DNA of 64,000 nucleotides, taken from contig CM041465.1 in NCBI GenBank assembly GCA_023213395.1, positions 126,363,741 to 126,427,740 on the forward strand. Direction: 5' to 3'. The notes under the pieces were generated by a model that was not told the origin of the DNA, searched no databases, and saw only the letters and a list, made by a program, of their open reading frames with translations. Positions 25,340 to 36,616 of this stretch are shown here, piece after piece (the first letter of the stretch is position 1; every line of letters begins with the position of its first letter). The translations under genes and the position numbers were made by a program. This DNA comes from Cycas panzhihuaensis. Its lineage: Eukaryota > Cycadophyta.

Positions 25340-25840
25340 CCAAAAGATCACCTCTCTCATCTAATGGTTAAATCTAGGTTCAAAGAAAGTGATCTACCTT
25401 ATTTGTAAAAGAATAAGTACTTTGAGATATTATGTATCTTGATGTATTTTGTATATGCAAGAAGATAATTTATATCTTCTTGTTGTTTAGGAAGATTAAA
25501 GTCAAATAATTATTGTTGAACTAATTTCTAGGTGTGATGTTGATGTACTCTAAAGTAAATAAATGGCAATTCATTATTTTGAATCAAATAAGAAAACCAA
25601 TGACAAAAAGAGTTAAATTTAAGAATCGAAATGTTTACTAGGCGAATAAAAGGCGTAGAAGTTGTTTTCTTTCATTGTGTTTGGGCGTTACTAATATTGA
25701 CAACACAAGCGTAGATGGCCTTTTCTCGAGGCGAATGATTCCGGGGATTACATCTCGTTCATTTTAGTTTGTAGAAATGGTGCTTCAAAGCTTCCTTAGG
25801 TGAAGACGTTCCCTTGGGTCAAACTTCAACAAACCTAGAA
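25340..25840 (-). pseudogene. LAMMER kinase 3' tail relic (U3)
   Basis: Homologous to 5931-6420 and joined to the copia RT start at 25841. The part near 25720-25760 has short deletions relative to other copies. Confidence 0.75.
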
Positions 25841-27549
25841 GATGGGGTGTTGTTTGAAGAAAACCTCTTCTTTAAGGTCTCTATTGAGGAAAGTACCCTT
25901 CACATCCATTTGTTAAATATCTTGGATTAAATTAGATTGCTAAGGACATAACCAAATGGAATGTGATCACATTGGCTACCGGTGCAAAGGTCTTGTCATA
26001 ATCAATCCCCTCTTGTTATTTAAAACCTCTTGCTATAAGGCGAGCTTTGCGAGTGTCATACTTTGTAAGGCCTTTTAGTAGTTATGGGAGGAGGAACATC
26101 CATTAATAATTATTATACCCATTAGGATGTAGTTGAATGCTAGTGGCTTCCACCTGAAGTTCATCAACTAAAATTGGAGCTAAAGTTATACTTTCTTGAG
26201 TTGTTGATGTAGATGCTACTGGAATCGATGAAGGAGCTGGAGTGTAGGAGGAGGTTAGTTTTGGTGGCTCCACAATTTGTCCAAGAATCACTTAACATAC
26301 ACAAACTACTTCTACTGCTGTAATATAAGGTTGAGGTGAAGGTAGGTCCTATGAATCTTCTATAAATATTATATCCTGTGTTGCGTAAACTTGGTTACCA
26401 ACTATGTCAAACACTTTATAGGCTTTACAACCAAGTACATAGCTAAAGAAGATGCATTTCAGTCTCTTGTCATCAAGCTTCTTTTTGTTTTCCTTTGAAA
26501 TATATTTATATTCCATGCATCCAAAGATCTGCACGAGTACTATCGATGGTTTCTGACCTGACCAAACTTCTTCAAGAGTAATATTCCTGACTGCAATTCT
26601 AGGACTTATGTTGGTTAGATAAGTAGTTATGGTTGTGGCATCAACCCAAGATCTGGTGGTCAGATTTGCAACACTAAGCACGGCTTTTCCTTTATTTATC
26701 AATGTCTAATTCATTCTTTTGACTACACCATTTTGTTGAGGTGTGTGGGGAGCTGGGAATTGATGTTGGATGCCATGTTCCTTGCCCAAAATGTTGGACT
26801 GATTAGAAATATACTCAAAGCCACCATTATCAGATCTAAGGGGCTTGATTATCATTCTACTTTCCTTTTCTATGGCAGCTTTGAACTGTTTGAATTTATT
26901 TGGGGTTTTATACTCATTTCTCAGGAAATAGACCTACATTTTCCTTGAGAAGTCATCTATGAATGTGATGAAATGCGAGTTCGTATTGAGTGGTTAGACA
27001 GGTACCAACCTGTAAATTTCTGGATGGACCATCTCTAACGGCGCTGGGGATCTCCATGTGTTCTTAGAAGGAAAATTTTCTCGTTAGTGCTTTTCTGTTA
27101 GGCAAGCCCCACATATGTTGTTGTACCTCTTAATTTTATGTAAACCATGTACCATTTGGAGCTTAAATATGAGGTCCAAGATTTGCATGTTTTAAATGAC
27201 TCAGGCATTAATTCCATAGGTATACTTTGTGGAGCTATCTGAGATGACATTTTCCTTTCAATATGAGAATTCACCCGGTTCTTATATACAAGGGGATTCT
27301 TCATTAACGACTTCATTTACCTTATCAATTTGAGCTATGTTGGGCATTGAACAAGCTTCATTTTATGGAGTAGTTGTAATGGGGATACCACCCGACCTAT
27401 ATAGGCCACCATCTTCATGTCTTGTGGCCAGAGGTTTGCATGTTGCATGATCTGCGATTCTACTAATGCCCTAGCCAAAGAGGATATCTAAATGATGTTT
27501 GTTTATTTCCTTGATAGAGCAAGTTCGTCTCCATTTCGGGTGCAAGGAA
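25841..27549 (-). pseudogene. Ty1/copia IN and RT-start relic, truncated (UK class, second copy)
   Basis: The integrase C-terminal part is open for 117 residues (26349-26702), with TTRSWVDATT, EEVWSGQKPS, VQIFGCMEYK and KKLDDKRLKC. That order is typical of copia integrase. The pre-integrase segment at 27098-27316 reads HKIKRYNNICEACLIGKH in a shifted frame. The relic ends abruptly at 27549, where kinase 3' flank begins. Confidence 0.8.
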
Positions 27550-27956
27550 ATGATCACCTCTCTAATCTAATGATTAAATCTAGGTTCGAAAAAAGTGATC
27601 TGCGTTGTTTGTAAAAGAATAAGGACCTTGACATATTATGTATCTTGATTTATTTTGTATATGCAAGAAAATAATTTATATCCTTTTGTCGTTTAGGAGA
27701 TTAGAGTCAAATAATTATTGTTCAACTAATTTCTAGGCGTGGCGTTGATGTACTCTAAAGGCAATTCATTATTTTGAATCAAATAAGAAAAATCATGACA
27801 AAAAACAATTAAATTTAAGAGACGAAATGTTTACCAGACGAATAAAGAGCGTAGAAGCCGTTTTCTTTCATTGCGTTTGGACGTCACTAATATTGACAAC
27901 ACAACGTAGACGACGCACTATCAGGAGCGAATGATTCCCAGGGATTACATCTACGT

Positions 27957-29128
27957 TCATTTTAGTTTGAAGAAGTGGTGGTTCAAAGCTTCGTTAGCGG
28001 AAAGACGCTCCCTTGGGTCAAACTTCAACAAACCACGAAGCAAATCAATGAGGGCTTCTGATGAGAGATCCCCATTTTGATTGACAAGATTCCGCAGGCG
28101 AGGCAATCTCTGGACTAGTCGAACTCTGTCTCTGGATGCAGCCCCCCGTGGCCAGTTGAGTTCCCTACCATTTCTAATGTACTCCCTTCCACAATCAGCA
28201 GCCCATTTTATCATATGTTGAGGAATTGGTCCCAATACCCGTTGCATCATTGCAAGGTGTTCCAAATCATCATCGGTCTGAAAAAGGGCATTTCCACAGA
28301 ATAATTCCGCCAAAACGCACCCAACACTCCACAAATCGATAGGATAACTCCATCCAACACCCATTACCACCTCAGGTGCTCGGTAACCTCTCGTGGTAAC
28401 TACCTTGCGATGGTATTGGTTCTGGAATGTGGCATTACCAAAATCTATGAGTTTAATTGCACTCGACGAGGGAATGCACTTATAACGATTCTTACGATCC
28501 GAAGAATTCTTGTCATATTCCGAGGAGACGAGAAGAATGTTATCAGGCTTTAGATCAGTATGTGAGAGAGTGAGCTCATGAATGAATGCAACAGCCTCCA
28601 ACAGCTGACGTGCGAATTCCCGAATCAGAACAACAGACAAGGGCCGGTGATTGTTTCTACGTAATAAATCGTATAAACTCGGTCCAAGCTTTTCACAAAC
28701 AATGCACACATGGGCACCAAAATGAAACCAAGTCTTCAATTTCAGGCAGCCTCGGGATCCATTGGTATCAAACTCTGCTATCCTGCGAAGAATGTCAATT
28801 TCAGTCATAGCTGCAACACCATATTGCCATTCACTGCGGATAACCTTGATGGCTACATGCTCTTGCTTTTCACCGTCCCAACAATCTAAAACTCTACCAA
28901 AAGTTCCTTCGCCCGGTTGCTAATAATCCTGTACCGAGATGTTATGTTTTCTCCAACCTCAAACACGTAGTGCCCATCTTTGTTATCCGGTCGCCATGGA
29001 TGGGACGCAACAGCATGTACATGGTTAGATCTCATCTCATCACGCTCCTTTTTCTTCCCGTGATTGGACCGTGACTCTTTAATACGACGACTTGTGGAAG
29101 GTTGTTTATAATAAACTGCGCTCTCCAT
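27957..29128 (-). pseudogene. LAMMER-type (AFC/CLK) protein kinase retrocopy, copy 2, one frameshift
   Basis: Near-identical to the kinase at 6338-7509, with the same 1172 bp span and the same ATG-to-stop limits. Here the frame is open from 28808 to the stop at 27957, covering HTDLKPDN, DFG, APE, the LAMMER-like EHLAMMQRVLG and the C-terminal lobe ending FFKLK. It breaks instead at 28913-28917, inside the Gly loop ('gcccggttgc' against 'gcccagtttgc' in copy 1), after residue 70. Each copy therefore lacks one base at a place where the other is whole. The ancestral retrocopy had an open frame at both sites. Expression is unknown. Confidence 0.9.
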
Positions 29129-30075
29129 ACCAAAACCTCTTCCAAGAGATCAACCGAGCGATTATTTCAGCGTGTGTATCGAATTATTTTCGATCCTAGA
29201 TACTTTGCAGAAATTATTGAACCGCACAATAACAGTACACACAAGTTAAAGCGCCTCCACACACAATCGAATTGTGATGTCTTACCGTACAACTTCCTAC
29301 TTACTATATATGGATTCAGGTATGCGTGCGGCCGACTTATAGCTGAGGCGGCCCACAACACACAGAGACACCATAGGCATGTCCTTATTCAGCACGTCTC
29401 TCTGCTCAGAACTCCTCCCCGTCCTCTTCCCTTAGGGAAGGATAGCATGGAGTAATTTTATTGGACGGCTATGCCCTTGCCAATACCTCTCGTCATCCCA
29501 AAAACTAGAACACTTTACAAAGAATCGCATCAAGGACACGACTAAGGAAACCGTCATAGCGCATGTGAAACCGAGTCAACTCATTATCTTCTAAAGACGC
29601 TTCATACCATTAATGCTCTCATTTACTTAGAATAACGGTTCATACTCCACCTTGCTCTGGAACCTTATCTTAAATCCTACCACCGTGTCTTCATTTCACA
29701 ATTGTTGAAGGCACTTATTTCTAAAGGACATCCGATGTTGCCACTAGAATGTATCTATGATGATGGAAATGTAAGATAGAAGCCACAGCCAATAACGTGG
29801 TATCAAATGATAGCTTGCATACTCAAAATTAAGGCTCTCTTAAACATTATTAATGGAAATTAGAAAAGACTTGAAAAGTGCGTTAACGACAAGAACTCAA
29901 GCACAAACAAACCATAATAAATACGAATAATGGAAAATAGAAAGAACTCAATCTATGGTTATTTGGAAATGCCATTTATGGATACAACGTTTGAGATGGG
30001 TTATGCTAGAAGGATTACAGTGGGGTTTATCAGAGATGATGGAAACATGATATGAACCGTCATGAACAACCTCAA
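29129..30075. other. 5' flank of kinase copy 2
   Basis: Near-identical to 7510-8456; no gene is recognised. Confidence 0.5.
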
Positions 30076-30394
30076 TTACTGCAAAAGTACCGTGCCAACA
30101 AGAATGAAATTTATCGATGCAAATTCATCATTAACTTTGTCAAAAAGAAAAATGAGTCCAATGGGGTAAAATAAAGAAAGAAAAACAGTTTGATCATATT
30201 TTAAATTAGGTTGCATTTTGATATCTTCTAGATTGTTTAAGTCACGCAGGCTATCTTCACCAACCTTTTCTAGCTTAATGAGCCAAGTCTCAAATGCTAT
30301 GCAATTCAAAAGTTGGTTGCAAATATCTGAATAAAGGGAATGAATTTTACTTTTAATGGGAATTATAGATTCTAGACCATAAACTAGAGAAGAT
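30076..30394 (-). pseudogene. Ty3/gypsy integrase relic, left part, cut by insertion 1
   Basis: Same sequence as 8457-8775, with SLVYGLESIIPIKSKIHS on the minus strand. It is interrupted by the LTR element after GTGAC at 30395-30399 and resumes at 43990. The first residues of the open frame here come from LTR sequence and are not part of the relic. Confidence 0.5.
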
Positions 30395-30399
30395 GTGAC
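30395..30399. other. Target-site duplication GTGAC, left
   Basis: The five bases before TGTTTCCC are repeated at 43985-43989 after the terminal TTTCA. The empty site is at 8776-8780. Confidence 0.95.
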
Positions 30400-32962
30400 T
30401 GTTTCCCAGCTATTGGGAATGGACTCGAGACGCATCGACACAGGTGGGTGCAGGTATATGCTTTTACTTTGCTTGCTTACGATTGCTGAAGTAATCTAGG
30501 ATGGTTTGATTGACATGTGCCTGCCTACATGCATTTGTTTGATTGCCTGTTCATAATGCATGTGCCTAACGGCACCTCTTAGCCTATGACGACTCACAGC
30601 GGGGGCATTCATTAGCGAATGCGACACCCCGTATGGCGTACGACCACTCATGATGTCTCCATGGTCTTTTGGGATGCTTTTGCCAGCCTGTTTATTCGTG
30701 CTACCACATGCCACTTATGTTGCAAACCCTTCCTAAGCCCGGTTTGACCCTTAGTTAGGACTCTTTGCACCGTTTGAGTACTTGCCTATGGCCTAAACCT
30801 GCTTTTAATTAATGCATTTCAATTTTAACTTATGATTTTACCCTAAAAACTGGATTTCCTATATTATTTTTCTGTTTTTCTGAGTTTCGGGTCCGCATCA
30901 TGATAAACTAAGCGATCTGGAGTTTCCAGTGATCGCTGAAGTTTGTGATTTGATCGCTTAAAATTCGAAAAAGAGAAGCCGCTGACAATGGCGTTTCTTG
31001 TGGCTGCTGCGTGGCTCCCAACCGTTGGAGGCGCCCGAGGGCCCCCAACGTTTACTTGCTTTGCTCAAGGCATAAAAGCCCTTTTCTTACTCATTTGTGA
31101 TAATTCTCTACTTCATTTTTTGGACTCTCTACTTCACTCTCTCAAGTTTTCTAGAGCATTTCTTCATAAAAGAAAAAGACCAAGAAGCATTGACAAGAGG
31201 CATCCTTCCACAACTGCGGGACAGAGGTACCAAGGGCTGCTATAGCTGGAGTTGCAGGGCCGTTGCCGCCTCCTACGGAGCTCCAATACAAGCACTCTTC
31301 CTCCTCATACACACCCAAGGTTTTCAAGGGGATTTCTCATCAAAAACAAAAAACACTACAAAGAGCCATTCCCAGGCTCTCAACTTGCATGAGGCTTTAC
31401 CACCCTATTCTCTTGCAAGGGACATGCAACACCACCTCATAGGCATCGTTTGGACCGCTGCTCCAAGTTGCCAAGTGCCTACATGCACTCATTCTTCACC
31501 GTTCGAGGTATTTAGTGTCTCTTGTTGAGTGGTTTTTTTTGCTTGTTTTTTATTGTTTATTTGCAAATCTTTTCCTACCTTTGCACATGCATTTCCTTGA
31601 GTTTCCTTCGGTCATTTGATGCACAGAACCGTAGCAATTGTGGCCTATTGGAGTGTTGCCCTAGACTAGGCCCAGTTTCTCACTTTTCCCTAAACTCATC
31701 CTTTTCCTCCAACCCCTCTCTTTCACCATTTCCTAGGCTAGCCGGCATAAAGGGTTACACGAGGATTCGAGGGAGGTAGGCGGGGTTCCGTCCCCCATTG
31801 CCGTCCTACTCCCCAAGGGTTCCGTCCCTTATCCTCTCCCCCTTTATCTCCCACACTCGCTTAGGAAACGGGGCTAGAGAAGCTTTGCAGAGTCAGTTTG
31901 AGTACCCGTCTTGGCATAGGCTACCCGTTGCTACACGAACCGTTCTGTTACATGCTAGCACCGCTTCCCTATACCTTGTGGAGACCTCTCGTGGGTGAGT
32001 TAGCCATCCCGAGGCTACACTCAGTCCCATTTGGTGCATTCGTGGTGTATGACAGTTGCATAGTTGTCGTGTGACTTCGTTTCTTTTTCGTTGCATGCTA
32101 GTGCTGAACTATATTTCCCTAGCTTAGTCAGTTTCATTTACGGCATATACATATATATATATTTCCGTGTTTCGTAGCCTCTCTCCCGAGAGGAGGGTAT
32201 TCTGTTTGATTGTTCGCAGGAGCGCTCGGGAGGAAGGGGCGCAGGAGATCGACCCGTTGCCGGTCGACGCTTGCATGGTACGCTTCCCTTCGTTTATGCT
32301 GTTTTGAGTTTTACTGCATTATTTCAGTTTAGCTAGTCCTTGCTTGCTTTTGGGGAGGTAAGTGGACCCCTTTTATTGCCTTCGACCGACGTCATATACG
32401 AGGAGGACGGCGGGAGGAAGCGCAACCGTGGAGGGAAACCTGCGTCTCTGCCCAAACGCCGGATCCAGGTATTTCCCGCGTATCTTTCATACTCTCTTTT
32501 GTGCTCTTACGTTTCTTGCATTTATTTTAATAGTTAAAGGAACATAAAAGAAAAAGAAAGAATCATTTACTTTACGCTTGCTTTTCCTGTACATTTGCTT
32601 TACTTGCACCTTTTTTATTATACGCCGCATACCATAGTGCTCGGAGACCCTTTGATCGGTCCCCCTTGGCCATCTTTACCCTGTACCTGTGACACGTTTG
32701 GTTGATTGCCCCCCTCGTCGCCTTCTCATTGCCTTGATAAGCTGCGACGTGCGAGGTTCCTTTTCCCTTCCCGGCCATCCGAAGGGTAGGAAGGCCTCGC
32801 CTTGCACGCCACTGGGAGCAACCAGCACCTCGATCCGTGCACTCCGCTCCGGCCAAGACGGACGTCCTGCGAGGTATGATCCTCGCTTTCTAGCTTGCTT
32901 AGCATATTATTTTATGCCCTTCCCGCTAGACGTTGGGTCATTGCCCCGTGGAGAGCGTTTCA
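30400..32962 (+). repeat. 5' LTR (2563 bp)
   Basis: It starts TGTTTCCCAG and ends GCGTTTCA. It is colinear with 41481-43984. The difference in length comes mainly from ~57 bp present here near 32675-32735 and missing in the 3' LTR. Most of the LTR pair is near-identical, but differences bunch in short patches (near 30560, 30890-30960, 32460-32475 and 32810-32865). Open frames inside, such as 31097-31528, recur only because the LTR is repeated. Confidence 0.95.
31069..31080 (+). promoter_or_regulatory. Possible TATA box of the 5' LTR
   Basis: 'ggcataaaagcc' is followed by a pyrimidine-rich stretch (31090-31160). It is present at the same place in the 3' LTR (42150-42161). If it is used, U3 is about 0.7 kb and R/U5 about 1.8 kb. 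This is inference only. Confidence 0.35.
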
Positions 32963-32963
32963 C

Positions 32964-32983
32964 TGGCGACCATACTGGGGACT
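32964..32983 (+). other. Primer binding site, tRNA-Arg-like
   Basis: One base after the LTR, TGGCGACCATACTGGGGA can pair with the 3' end of a tRNA. The first nine bases match the complement of a plant tRNA-Arg ending TGGTCG-CCA. Later positions differ, so the primer identity is tentative. tRNA-Arg priming is known for Ogre elements. Confidence 0.65.
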
Positions 32984-33236
32984 GCCAGTAAGGGAGCTAA
33001 ATCTGCTTCCCCTTCTTGTTGGTGTTCTTGCCTCTAGGTAGGTTCGCATTTCGTGTTTTCGGTTGGGCAACCCCCAACGCATTTGCATTACTTTTTCTTC
33101 TTTCCCTGCTCGCTTCTTCTAACGCCGCTCGTAAGGGCGTTGCATGCGACGTTTCTCGCGTCGCCTGCGAGGCTTGCCGCCGTTGTCGGAAGACCGAGCT
33201 TCTCGCCCCTCTCCATCGTCGAATCCCGATTCGACC

Positions 33237-35528
33237 ATGGAAGGTTATCCTTCTGATTGGGCATATCGTCCCATGGCTTCAGGAACTCAGGAGTTCCCCT
33301 CATCCGTTCCGGAATCCACCCATGAGGGCGATGATTCCATTTACTACCTGGATGACCATTTCCACCCGGATGACTTTCGGCCTTCCGCTCAAGCAGCGGA
33401 TGATTCGGACCCTCACGAGACTCACCACCCTGCTGGTGAGCCTTACGAGGGGCGCCCCGAAGGATCCCCTACTTTCGAAGTCCCTTCGACCTCGTACGGC
33501 TATGAGGATACCCCTCCCGCTGATGCGATCGAGGCGTTTAGCGAGTGCTTTCGCGCAGCTCGCCGCCAGCCGCCTCCTAGATGGTTCGCGGAGATGCTAC
33601 GCAACGTAGCATCTTCTTCGTCCATGCCCGCATCATCTACGACAATTGACGCCCCTACCCGCGCGTACACTTCCTATGCCGTGTCCACCCCGGCTCCGAA
33701 GGCAAGTGTTACGCCTCCTGTTTCCTGTTGTGGCCCTACTTCCTCGGGGCCCATTCGTGGTGTGTCTTTTCCTCAACTTGGGGTTAGCATGCCATGCCTT
33801 AGTCAAACGCACGCGCCACCTTCGAACGTGACGCATGCGTTCCCTAGTAGGCCTCGTGGTCCTTCTAGTGCTGCCACCGCTAGCCATGTAGGACCCACTC
33901 CTACATATGGCCAGAACCCGACTGGTGGTCCTTCTCTTTACGTACCCCCAGGCTACACCGCTCAACCTTGGGGGCAGGGCAAGGGGAGCCATCTCCCTGT
34001 TTATGGGGTGGATCCGTTGCACCCATATGGGGTTGCGCCACCTACGGGTGGCCCATATGGGCAAAACCCGGTCTCTCATCCTCTGTTTCCGTCGTCCAGC
34101 AGAGCTCCCATCGCCGCGTCATCGCAAGGGAGCGTGCCCCTTTTCCAAAGCTTTTACCCGCAGCCCCCTTTCCAACAAGGGGCCTTTTCCCAAGGAGGGA
34201 TGGGTTTGCCACCCCCATCCATTCCTTTACCGGTTGTCGACCCGTTAGCCCAAGCAAGGACACGTCCTTTCGTGGACTATAGGTCGACGCCATTGTCTAT
34301 AGAGGCGCTAAGGACTAACCTGCCGCCTCACCCTCCTGAAGTTCCCAAATTCGACGGGACTTCGTCGCAAGACCCAACCGAGCATGTGCGCAGCTTCTCT
34401 ATGGCGTGCATCGATTATTGGGCTTACGACCATATACTCATGAAGCTCTTCCCGCGGTCCTTGCAGGGCGATGCCCTCAAGTGGTTTTACCGCCTTCCTG
34501 CCCATTCGATCTCCTCATTCCAGCAGCTAGTGGACGAGTTCGTCAACTATTTTGACGTGGCTCGCCCATTCGAGAGCGGAATGAAGGTGCTTCTGTCGCT
34601 CAAACAAGGTCACGATGAGATGAATCGTGATTTTGTGCGACGTTTTCACGATCTCCTTCACTCCACCAAGGCTACGTTGCCTGAGGAGTTGAAGAGAGAC
34701 CTTTTTGTCAATGCACTTCGCCCCGAAGTGCATGTGGAAGTCCTCAAGATGGGGGCGACCACGTGTGACTCCGCCATCTCGAGGTGTTTAGCTTTGGAGG
34801 CCATTGAGATCCAAGCAGGACTCAAGAAACCTCCCAAGCCCTCGCAACGTCGCGAGGCGCCTCCTCCGGTGAAGGAGACCACACCTTCGCAACCTGCTAG
34901 GTCCACCTCTCATCCGACTGAGAGGACCCTAGATCCCCTTACTTCTGCTATTCGCTCATTCGAGCGCGCGATGAAGGAGTTAAAACTCCAACCTCCTTCA
35001 TCGCCAACCTCCCATAAACCTGTCCAGCAGACTTCTCGTGCGATGCCCCCCAAAGGGGGCAACACCCAACCTTCTCAAGCAAGGAGGATTGACCCTCCCC
35101 TTGAGAAGAGGTGGTGTTCTATCCACGGGGAGTGCTTCCATGACGATTCGCGTTGCCGGGCACAGCACCCATACAATGCCCCGCCGCGCGACTCGTCCCC
35201 TAGGCGGACATCGAGGCCTAACCTCGATCAGCCCATTCATAGAGACTCGTTCCCCAAACATGGGGAACGTGGTCGCGATGTCCAGCGAAGGAACAGCTGG
35301 AATCGGGATAGGTCTCCCGATTCCCGCCCTTCGCATGGTAGAGGGAAGGGTGTGCGAAGGTCGCCTTCCCCTTCGCGCTCCCCTAACCGCCGTGCTCCTT
35401 CGCCTTCGCAGTCCCGCTACAAGGGAAAGAAGGTTGTCCAATTGCTTGAGACCACCCCGTTATATGCCTTAACCCGGTCCCAAGCTGCTAAAGAGCGATG
35501 GTGCCTCTTCATCCACATCTCACCTTGA
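33237..35528 (+). CDS. gag: Gag polyprotein of the Tat/Ogre-like element
   Basis: Structural protein that would form the particle and package RNA. The frame is open from 33144, but the ATG at 33237 in ACCATGG context is chosen (763 residues). The first ~360 residues are low-complexity, rich in Pro, Ser and Gly. A Retrotrans_gag domain spans about 365-530 (VPKFDGTSSQDPTEHVRSF, GDALKWFYRLP, LKRDLFVNAL). A zinc-knuckle-like WCSIHGECFHDDSRC (about 626-640) keeps C-X2-H-X4-H-X4-C. An Arg/Ser-rich tail (about 690-750) contains RSPSPSRSPNRR. A one-base shift near 35500 ends this frame early; homologous coding continues in the next frame toward protease. It is longer than many plant gypsy Gags because of the N-terminal extension. 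Confidence 0.85.
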   Translation: MEGYPSDWAYRPMASGTQEFPSSVPESTHEGDDSIYYLDDHFHPDDFRPSAQAADDSDPHETHHPAGEPYEGRPEGSPTFEVPSTSYGYEDTPPADAIEAFSECFRAARRQPPPRWFAEMLRNVASSSSMPASSTTIDAPTRAYTSYAVSTPAPKASVTPPVSCCGPTSSGPIRGVSFPQLGVSMPCLSQTHAPPSNVTHAFPSRPRGPSSAATASHVGPTPTYGQNPTGGPSLYVPPGYTAQPWGQGKGSHLPVYGVDPLHPYGVAPPTGGPYGQNPVSHPLFPSSSRAPIAASSQGSVPLFQSFYPQPPFQQGAFSQGGMGLPPPSIPLPVVDPLAQARTRPFVDYRSTPLSIEALRTNLPPHPPEVPKFDGTSSQDPTEHVRSFSMACIDYWAYDHILMKLFPRSLQGDALKWFYRLPAHSISSFQQLVDEFVNYFDVARPFESGMKVLLSLKQGHDEMNRDFVRRFHDLLHSTKATLPEELKRDLFVNALRPEVHVEVLKMGATTCDSAISRCLALEAIEIQAGLKKPPKPSQRREAPPPVKETTPSQPARSTSHPTERTLDPLTSAIRSFERAMKELKLQPPSSPTSHKPVQQTSRAMPPKGGNTQPSQARRIDPPLEKRWCSIHGECFHDDSRCRAQHPYNAPPRDSSPRRTSRPNLDQPIHRDSFPKHGERGRDVQRRNSWNRDRSPDSRPSHGRGKGVRRSPSPSRSPNRRAPSPSQSRYKGKKVVQLLETTPLYALTRSQAAKERWCLFIHISP

Positions 35529-36616
35529 TCCTCCTCCGGAAGCTATTCCTCTGGAGATTCCTGCGCTTCCCAAGACTATTCCCGTCCGCCCCGGTAGATT
35601 CGACTTTAGAATGGCGCTTACCCAACCCACAGGGAAGGGTAAGCCCTTTTCTATCGTTGACGAGCTCTACACCGTCGCCGCGGGAATGTCCTTGATGGAC
35701 GTCTTCGCCCCGAGCAACGTGCTCTTCTTCTTGAAGCTCTTGGCCAACAAGATGCTTCCATCCAGGCGATAGGTGCTACCTCTCATGGACCACCTATAAT
35801 TTCATTTGATCCCAGAGATCTCCTATCTCCCAGCAAGCGGGAGAAGCTTTTGCATTACCCATTCATCATTACCATTGACACTCCTAATTGTATCATAAAG
35901 AGGACCGTTGTAGATAATGGCTCCTCGGTTAATGCTATGCCTGTGCGTATGCTCAAGGAGCTAGGCATAGTAGCTCTTGAGTCTGTCCCTTGCAAATGCC
36001 AAGGGTATGATGGGACTGCGAAGTCCCCTCTACGGGCAGTCTCCCTTTCCCTCACCTTAGGAGGGAAAACTGTTTCTGTCGAAGTTGCTGTACTCGATGT
36101 CGATGTGGAGTACAACCTCTTGTTGGGCCGACCATGGCTCGACCAGATGGGAGCAGTCTGCTCCACGCAATGGGGGCAACTTAAATTTGTCCATGAAGGA
36201 CGAGTTAAAGTTGTCGCCCGTGAGCCAATGCCGTCTCACACCTCTCATCCACCGCCAGTTGTTTCGATGATGAAGATAGTGATCCTGAGGAGGCTACCCC
36301 TTCTGCGGGACCTTTGTTTCAGGAGACCGACCTTCATCAGTCGGACCCTATGCCGTGCCATGAGCCAAACCTAATTATGTTTGCCCCTATCGGCGTAGGT
36401 GGTTACGGTTGCTTGCCCATCACAGGTGATTCTGATTCGGATAGCGAGGGTTATGGGCCCTCTCCTCGACGCGTCACCCTGGTTTCGCAAGCACCTAGGG
36501 GAATATCTCGATCGGATATTCCCGCTCTTCCTCATTCTACATTGGCTTTCCGAGTCACCGGTCTTAAACCAGCCATTTATTTTACCTTCTCGGCCTCCTC
36601 GAGCGGTTTCATGTAA
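35529..36616 (+). pseudogene. pro: Retropepsin-like protease region, frameshifted
   Basis: This continues the Gag frame in pieces. About 35500-35705 reads in one frame (with RPGRFDFRMAL, PFSIVDELYTVA), about 35706-36250 in the next, and 36250-36616 in a third. The middle piece has the active-site motif VVDNGSSVNAMP (Asp codon near 35913) and the C-terminal LLLGRPWLDQMGA (36118 onward) typical of plant Tat/Ogre proteases. It would cleave Gag. At least three frame changes are needed, so as written it is broken. The last piece is acidic (GDSDSDSEGYG) and ends at a stop at 36616, where an RT would be expected but is not found. Confidence 0.75.

Larger units (their letters stand above)
20969..25840. 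repeat. Tandem unit, U3 class, complete copy (4872 bp)
   Basis: From 21613 on it matches the window start, so this is where the 21.6 kb macro-period closes. It shares the ~43 bp gag deletion (near 24228) with the copy at 2610. Confidence 0.85.

Noticed and set aside
31097-31528. 143-residue ORF found at the same place in both LTRs (also 42178-42609)
   Set aside because: LTRs are identical by descent, so recurrence is not evidence of coding. No domain is recognisable and it lies in the likely leader.
33144-33236. N-terminal extension of Gag upstream of the ATG at 33237
   Set aside because: The frame is open, but the 33144 ATG is in weaker context and the added Arg-rich residues look like leader sequence. 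The ACCATGG start is more likely.
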